Source: an uncultured Oscillibacter sp. | GTDB taxonomy: Bacteria; Bacillota_A; Clostridia; Oscillospirales; Oscillospiraceae | Length of the DNA: 36,400 nucleotides | Assembly (NCBI GenBank): GCA_951800675.1 | Contig: CATOKC010000013.1 | Location: 1-36,400 of the forward strand | Direction: 5' to 3' | Part shown: piece after piece, positions 31,788 through 36,400 of the stretch | How positions within the stretch are numbered: the stretch's first letter is position 1 | Layout of the letters: every line of letters starts with the position of its first letter | Notes under the pieces: generated by a model | Seen by the model: the letters and a program-made list of their open reading frames with translations, nothing else | What the model was told of the DNA's origin: nothing | Databases searched by the model: none | Translations under genes and position numbers: made by a program

Positions 31788-33665
31788 TTATTTCAGTCCC
31801 TCCTGCCGCTTGCTCATCCGCCAGAGGGTGGTCCGGCTGACTCCCAGCTCCCGGGCGATCTCCTGCTTGGTCTTGCCCGGCGACAAAGGCGGGGGAGGCG
31901 GTGAAGGAACCGGCGGGACAAGGACAGGAGACCCGGGGACGCCGGAAAAGCTGTGCAGCTCGTTGAGGTCCTTTACCGTCACGTCCGCCGCGTCGGACAG
32001 GACCACCAGCCGCTCGCAGATGTTGCGCAGCTCCCGGACATTGCCAGGCCAGGCGTAGCCGCACAGCAGCTCCTGGGCCTCTGGGGTGAGCTTCGGGACC
32101 TGCTTGCCCAGGCCCGCCGCCAGGATGCGGAGCTGGCCTTCCATCAGGGGGATTACGTCGTCCGGCCGCTCCCGCAGGGGCGGGATGGAAATTTCCAGGG
32201 CATTTAGCCGGTAGAGGAGGTCGCTGCGGAATTTCCCCAGGGCAATCTGCTCTCGGATGTTCACATTGGTGGCGGCGATGACCCGCACGTCGATGGGGAT
32301 GACCGACGCGCTGCCGATGCGGCGGATTTCTTTCTCCTGGAGGACCCGCAGCAGCTTCGCCTGGAGGGCCACGGGAATCTCCCCGATTTCATCCAGGAAG
32401 ATGGTTCCCCGGTGGGCCAGCTCAAAAAGGCCCATCCGTCCCTCCCGAGACGCGCCGGAGAAGGAGCCGGGCTCATAGCCGAACAGCTCGCTCTCCAGGA
32501 GGTTTTCCGGCAGCGTGGCACAGTTGATGGCCACAAAGGGCTGGGACATCCGCCCGCTGGCGGAGTGGATGCTGTGGGCGAAGAGCTCCTTGCCGGTGCC
32601 GGTTTCCCCGGTGATCAGCACGTCGGAGTCCGCCCGACTGAACTTTTTGGCAATTTCCACCTTCTTCCGCATCTCCGGGTTTACGGCGATGATGCTGCGG
32701 AAGGTGTACTTGGCGGTGGGGCCCTTCCGGACCAGGCTCTTTCGAATCTGGCGCTCCTCCTGAAGAATCTTGGAGGCGGCGCTGGTGGTAATCAGGGTGC
32801 CCACGCCGGAGTCCTCGCCGGAGATGAGCTTATAGCGGACATAGTACTTCTGGCTGCCAATGGTAACCAGCTTCTCCTCCCCGTCCCGGCAGGGCTCCTC
32901 TCGGTTTCCGATGAAGGTCAGCCCGGCGTCCAGGCGCTGGACAGAGCCTCCCCGCCAGCCGGGGATGAAGGCCAGCCCGTAAAGCTGGTATGCCTGATCG
33001 TTGGCCTCCAAGATATGGCCGGTTTCATCTACTGCCATCACCGCGTCGTCGCTGTTGTCCAGGATCATGCGGATGATGTTGGTTTTGGTCCGTTCCGTAT
33101 TGATGAGCCGGGCGGCGTTCAGGGCCTCCTGGATGGCCCGCTCCAACGTGGCGGGCCGAATGTGGATGTAGGTGCAGGGGAAGTCCTGCTCCCGGCAGAT
33201 ATTGCTGACGGTGCCGCCGCTGACAATGGCCCCCATGCCGTCCCGGCGACAGGCATCCACCGCCTCATAGGCGCTCTCCTCATCCACCACGTCATAGATT
33301 TTCAGCTCCGCCCGGCAGAGCTCGCTGAGCCCTGGGAGCACGGCCTCCAGCCCCTCGTGGTGGATGCACAGGCCAATTTTTCCCGGGTGGAAGGATTCCC
33401 GGCACTCCAGCAGGGCGGACAGAATATCCGTCCCGTCAAAGCCCAGGTGGGTAATGTGCTTCCCGGGGTATAGTCCGCAGAGCATCCGGTAGGTGATGCC
33501 CCGGGCGATGATGACATCGTAGTGGTTCAGGTGGTTTAAAATCTCAGGGCTTCCGAAATGGTGAATCGCGTCAATGCGCACCTCGTCCGTCTGCATTTTT
33601 CGCAGCAGATCTCCGATGTAGCCCAGCTGGTCCGGGGAGGGGGCGAACACAATGACATTGACCAT
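31788..33665 (-). CDS. Sigma-54-dependent activator with PrpR N-terminal domain
   Basis: 625 residues. Residues 1-185 form a PrpR_N sensor domain (HFGSPEILNHLNHYDVIIARG region), 195-300 a PAS domain (ILDNSDDAVMAVDETGHILEAN), 325-560 a sigma-54 interaction AAA+ domain with Walker A GETGTGKE (353-360), the loop GSFSGA (400-405, canonical GAFTGA) and Walker B TIFLDEIGE, then a Pro-rich linker (583-595) and a Fis-type HTH (598-618). The substitution of Phe-Thr to Phe-Ser in the loop occurs in active family members. PrpR-type sensors bind small organic acids or their CoA-derived forms, consistent with the transporters around it. I searched the short gaps for -24/-12 sites (TGGC-N9-TTGC) and found none, so its target promoter may lie upstream of the window. 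Confidence 0.93.
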   Translation of the reverse strand: MVNVIVFAPSPDQLGYIGDLLRKMQTDEVRIDAIHHFGSPEILNHLNHYDVIIARGITYRMLCGLYPGKHITHLGFDGTDILSALLECRESFHPGKIGLCIHHEGLEAVLPGLSELCRAELKIYDVVDEESAYEAVDACRRDGMGAIVSGGTVSNICREQDFPCTYIHIRPATLERAIQEALNAARLINTERTKTNIIRMILDNSDDAVMAVDETGHILEANDQAYQLYGLAFIPGWRGGSVQRLDAGLTFIGNREEPCRDGEEKLVTIGSQKYYVRYKLISGEDSGVGTLITTSAASKILQEERQIRKSLVRKGPTAKYTFRSIIAVNPEMRKKVEIAKKFSRADSDVLITGETGTGKELFAHSIHSASGRMSQPFVAINCATLPENLLESELFGYEPGSFSGASREGRMGLFELAHRGTIFLDEIGEIPVALQAKLLRVLQEKEIRRIGSASVIPIDVRVIAATNVNIREQIALGKFRSDLLYRLNALEISIPPLRERPDDVIPLMEGQLRILAAGLGKQVPKLTPEAQELLCGYAWPGNVRELRNICERLVVLSDAADVTVKDLNELHSFSGVPGSPVLVPPVPSPPPPPLSPGKTKQEIARELGVSRTTLWRMSKRQEGLK

Positions 33666-33718
33666 AGCACTTCCCTTTCTTCACAAGGCGCAGAAGCTCT
33701 GCCGTGTCCAACGGGACC

Positions 33719-33744
33719 AGGCGGGCCTGAAAACAGGCCCGCCT
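33719..33744. terminator. Hairpin between tctC and the sigma-54 activator gene
   Basis: Perfect 11-bp stem (33719-33729 with 33734-33744), loop AAAA. There is no T-run on the minus strand, so it may be an mRNA-stabilising or attenuating hairpin that keeps binding-protein expression higher than the regulator. Confidence 0.45.
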
Positions 33745-33755
33745 GAGAGAGGGAC

Positions 33756-34799
33756 TCAGCTGATGCCGTTCTCCGCCATGTAGTCGGCTTCGTAATCCGT
33801 AACGTAGGTGGTGGCAGCCGTGGTATCCATATACTGATCCAGCAGCTGGTTGGTCTCCAGGTACTCCTTGTGCCAGGCGTCGGTGCCGGACACCTTGCCC
33901 AGGGCGTCGGACCAGAAGGCCACGGCGGCGTCGCTCATGCTGGCAGGGGCGGCCACGCCGCGCCATACGGGAACCTCCACGTTTTCATAATCGCCGATCT
34001 CGGAGAGGGTGGGGGCGTCCGCCAGATTGCCGCTGTAGCGCTCGGTGGACAGGGCCAGGACAGGATTCAGGTCACCGGACTCCACATACTGGGAGGCGGC
34101 GGCGGGCTTGGAGATAACGAAGTCCACGTTGCCGCCCAGGGCCGCGGTGATGGCGTCGGAGGTGGAATCGTAGGTAATGTAGCTCATTTGCGCGTCGGTC
34201 AGGCCCACCTCGGCCAGAAGCTTGTTGTAGGTGGTGATATCGTCTCCCTTAGAGCCGCCGATGACCACGAAGGTTCCGTTTTTGGCAGCCTCGATGGCGG
34301 CGGCAAAGTCGGTCTGGTCTCCGCCGGCCTTGGCATAGTCGGTCTTGGAGTCAGAGGCGGGGCAGGAGAACAGCAGCTGCTTGTCCACGGCCATGATAGC
34401 CAGGATGCGGAAGTTGGCCGCCCGGTTCTTGGTGTTCTGAACCATGGGCATCAGGTCGCCGGAGTTGAAGGTCAGCAGGTTGTAATCCGCGTCGCCCGCC
34501 TTCATGGTGGCGATTTTGTTCCGGCCCACTTCGCCTGCGCCGTCGGTTTCGTTGGAGACCACGATGGTCTGGCCGTTTACCAGTCCCTCGTTGGTCATGA
34601 TCTCGCTGATCTTACGGGAGAAGATGTCGGAGCCGCCGCCGGCAGAGGAGGTGCAGGTCCAGGTAACGGTTTTGCTGGGGGTGAAGGTGTCGGAGCCGCC
34701 GCCGGAATTGCCGGATCCGTCGGAGCCGGATTTTCCGCCGCAGGCCGCCAGGGCCAGGAGCATTAGAGCCGCAAGAGTCAGAGCCATCAGTTTTTTCAT
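33756..34799 (-). CDS. Second TctC-type substrate-binding lipoprotein
   Basis: 347 residues. Lipoprotein signal MKKLMALTLAALMLLALAAC with the lipobox Cys at residue 20, a Gly/Ser tether (21-37), then a Bug-like domain beginning KTVTWTCTSSAGGGSDIFSRK, with GGG at the carboxylate-binding loop position and GAGEVGRNKIATMKAGDADY. It is only distantly like the tctC at 7514. Preceded by tctA, 64 nt upstream, on the same strand, so the ligand is likely the acid used by the downstream genes. RBS AAGGAGAA on the minus strand. Confidence 0.88.
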   Translation of the reverse strand: MKKLMALTLAALMLLALAACGGKSGSDGSGNSGGGSDTFTPSKTVTWTCTSSAGGGSDIFSRKISEIMTNEGLVNGQTIVVSNETDGAGEVGRNKIATMKAGDADYNLLTFNSGDLMPMVQNTKNRAANFRILAIMAVDKQLLFSCPASDSKTDYAKAGGDQTDFAAAIEAAKNGTFVVIGGSKGDDITTYNKLLAEVGLTDAQMSYITYDSTSDAITAALGGNVDFVISKPAAASQYVESGDLNPVLALSTERYSGNLADAPTLSEIGDYENVEVPVWRGVAAPASMSDAAVAFWSDALGKVSGTDAWHKEYLETNQLLDQYMDTTAATTYVTDYEADYMAENGIS

Positions 34800-34863
34800 G
34801 GTAAGTTCTCCTTCTTTTCAATTATATTTCCATTGGGATTGGAAATCAAACAAATTTGGGGCG

Positions 34864-36390
34864 TTATGCCGGGGTCTTATTTTTCGCGCCCAGCTTTTTG
34901 CGGACGGCCTTTACCGTCGGGGTCAGAATCAGAACCAGGAACACCGCTAGAAGCACCAGCTTTAGGGGGGAGTCGGCAAAGATATTGAGACTGCCCCGAG
35001 AGGCGATGAACGCCTTGCGCATGTTCTCCTCCAGCATGGGAGCCAGCACAAAGGCCAGCAGCATGGGGGCCGTAGGGAAGCCATTTTTGTCAAGCAGATA
35101 GCCCACGATGCCGGAGACAAACATGACGATGACGCCGTACATGGAGTTTGAGGTGGAGTAGGCGCCCACGATGCACACGCAGGTGATAATGGGGATCATG
35201 TATTTCACGGGAACGCTAAGGATTTTAATAAGGAACGGGATCACCAGGACCGCTACCAGAAGCGTGAAGATGTTGGCCACGTACATGGAGGAGATCAGGC
35301 CCCAGCAGAAATCGGGATTTGTGTCGAACAGCAGGGGACCGGGGTTCAAGCCCCACATCATCAGTCCGCCCAGCAGCACCGCTCCAGTGCCGGAGCCGGG
35401 AATACCCAGGGCCAGCAGGGGGGCGAAGGCGCCTGCCGCCGCCGCGTTGTTGGCCGCCTCGGAGGCGGCAATGCCCTCTATGGCGCCGGTGCCCATGGGT
35501 TCTTCGCTCTTGAATTTCTTCTGCATGGCGTAGCCCACCATGGAGCCCGTTGTCGCGCCGGAGCCGGGCAGCACGCCCACGAAGGTGCCCACAAAACCGG
35601 AGCGGAGGGTGGGGGTCAGCATGCGCCTGAGGTCATGTCCGGTGGGCATGGACTTCTTAATGGAGAGCTTTTGCTTGCTGTCGTCGCTGGCCCGCTTTTC
35701 CTCGTCGGCCTCCCGCTCGTTGATGAGCTTGATGACCTGGGCAAAGCCCACGCAGCCAATGATGAAGGGGGTGAAGGGGATGCCGCCCAGCAGGTACATA
35801 TTGCCAAACTCATACCGGGGCGCGCCGGAGAGGGTGTCCATGCCGATGGAGGCCACCAGGATACCCAGCATAGTGATGACGATGCCCTTGATGGGGTTTT
35901 CCCCGATCAGCCAGCTGATGGAGGTCATGGCGATCAACAGAATGATGGTCATTTCCGCATAGCCGAACATGAGGCCGATGGTAGCCAGTCCGGAGGCGGT
36001 AAGCGTCAAAATCAGGATACCAATAGTGCCGCCGATGAAGCTGGCCAGGTTGGCGGTCATCAGAGCCTGGCCGGGGCGGCCCTTCCGGGCCATGGGATAG
36101 CCATCCAGGGCGGTGGTGATGGCCGGGGAGTCGCCGGGGATATTCAGCAGGATGGCGCTGAAGGAGCCGCCGTACATGTTGGCATAGTACAGAGCGCCCA
36201 GCATGATGATGGCGGTGGTGGGGTTGAACTTGTAGGTCAGGGGCAGCAGCAGCGCGCAGCCCGCCAGAGAGCCGATGCCCGGCATGGCGCCCACCACCAG
36301 GCCCAGAACGGCGCCCAGGAGGCACACGCCGATGTTCTCAGGAGCCAGGGCCACCTGGAAGCCGGCCAGCAGAGAGGCAAAGTTTTCCAT
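34864..36390 (-). CDS. tctA: Second TctA-type large permease
   Basis: 508 residues, full-length TctA: LLGAVLGLVVGAMPGIGSLA (24-43), YANMYGGSFSAILLNIPGDSP, DGYPMARKGRPGQALM, and in the second half GTFVGVLPGSGATTGSMVGY with EAANNAAAAGAFAPLLALGIPG (signature shown in part). It starts 10 nt before the window edge, so its RBS and any tctB upstream are not visible. Transports the ligand delivered by the TctC encoded downstream. First gene of the visible minus-strand cluster. Confidence 0.95.
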   Translation of the reverse strand: MENFASLLAGFQVALAPENIGVCLLGAVLGLVVGAMPGIGSLAGCALLLPLTYKFNPTTAIIMLGALYYANMYGGSFSAILLNIPGDSPAITTALDGYPMARKGRPGQALMTANLASFIGGTIGILILTLTASGLATIGLMFGYAEMTIILLIAMTSISWLIGENPIKGIVITMLGILVASIGMDTLSGAPRYEFGNMYLLGGIPFTPFIIGCVGFAQVIKLINEREADEEKRASDDSKQKLSIKKSMPTGHDLRRMLTPTLRSGFVGTFVGVLPGSGATTGSMVGYAMQKKFKSEEPMGTGAIEGIAASEAANNAAAAGAFAPLLALGIPGSGTGAVLLGGLMMWGLNPGPLLFDTNPDFCWGLISSMYVANIFTLLVAVLVIPFLIKILSVPVKYMIPIITCVCIVGAYSTSNSMYGVIVMFVSGIVGYLLDKNGFPTAPMLLAFVLAPMLEENMRKAFIASRGSLNIFADSPLKLVLLAVFLVLILTPTVKAVRKKLGAKNKTPA

Positions 36391-36400
36391 ATTCCAACGT

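Noticed and set aside
1..36400. A CRISPR array
   Set aside because: No series of regularly spaced direct repeats and no cas gene was seen anywhere.

Overview
The window looks like chromosome of a GC-rich, Gram-positive, strictly anaerobic Clostridia member, probably an Oscillospiraceae/Lachnospiraceae-type gut bacterium. The grounds are strong GGAGG ribosome binding sites, lipoprotein-type solute-binding proteins with a lipobox Cys, pyruvate:ferredoxin oxidoreductase, SorC/LacI/PrpR-type regulators and small Clostridia-style recombinase relics. I cannot name the species.

Layout. (1) 1-5204 is an old accessory zone: a cluster of stem-loops; an overlapping minus-strand pair (low-molecular-weight protein tyrosine phosphatase and a DUF1016/YhcG-type PD-(D/E)XK nuclease); and a two-gene plus-strand unit (winged-helix protein and a three-pass membrane protein) lying between two truncated, catalytic-domain-less serine recombinase relics. 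(2) 5205-15708 is an integrated element of about 10.46 kb. A perfect 46-bp direct repeat of the 3' part of tRNA-Arg(ACG) bounds it. The intact tRNA and a tyrosine integrase are at the right end, a tRNA 3' remnant is at the left end. Cargo: LacI-type regulator, complete tripartite tricarboxylate transporter (tctC-tctB-tctA), an FAD-dependent oxidoreductase and an unrecognised protein, plus a decayed HicA/HicB toxin-antitoxin remnant and two gene-poor stretches. (3) 15740-20700 is a SorC-regulated operon: DhaL, DhaK, an LsrF-like aldolase/thiolase, a DUF1097 membrane protein and a VOC-like small protein, ended by a strong terminator. (4) 20712-22840 holds malic enzyme and a HAD phosphatase under a promoter overlapped by a cre-like box. 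(5) 22872-36390 is a long minus-strand cluster, in transcription order: TctA, TctC, PrpR-type sigma-54 activator, AbrB-type permease, LarA-like (DUF2088) protein, GntP-type permease, two-subunit UxaA/SuyAB-type lyase, pyruvate:ferredoxin oxidoreductase.

How the genes may work together. The minus-strand cluster reads as a route for a 2-hydroxy acid or sugar acid: import (TctAC, GntP), epimerisation (LarA-like), dehydration or C-S cleavage (UxaA/SuyAB-like), then oxidation of the resulting pyruvate (PFOR). The SorC operon reads as phosphorylation of a ketose-like compound by DhaKL followed by cleavage by the LsrF-like enzyme, an arrangement that resembles AI-2 (lsr) processing with a different kinase. 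The mobile element brings a second carboxylate importer under its own LacI repressor, for which three candidate operators with the core TACGTATG can be seen. Substrates of all three systems are inferred, not shown.
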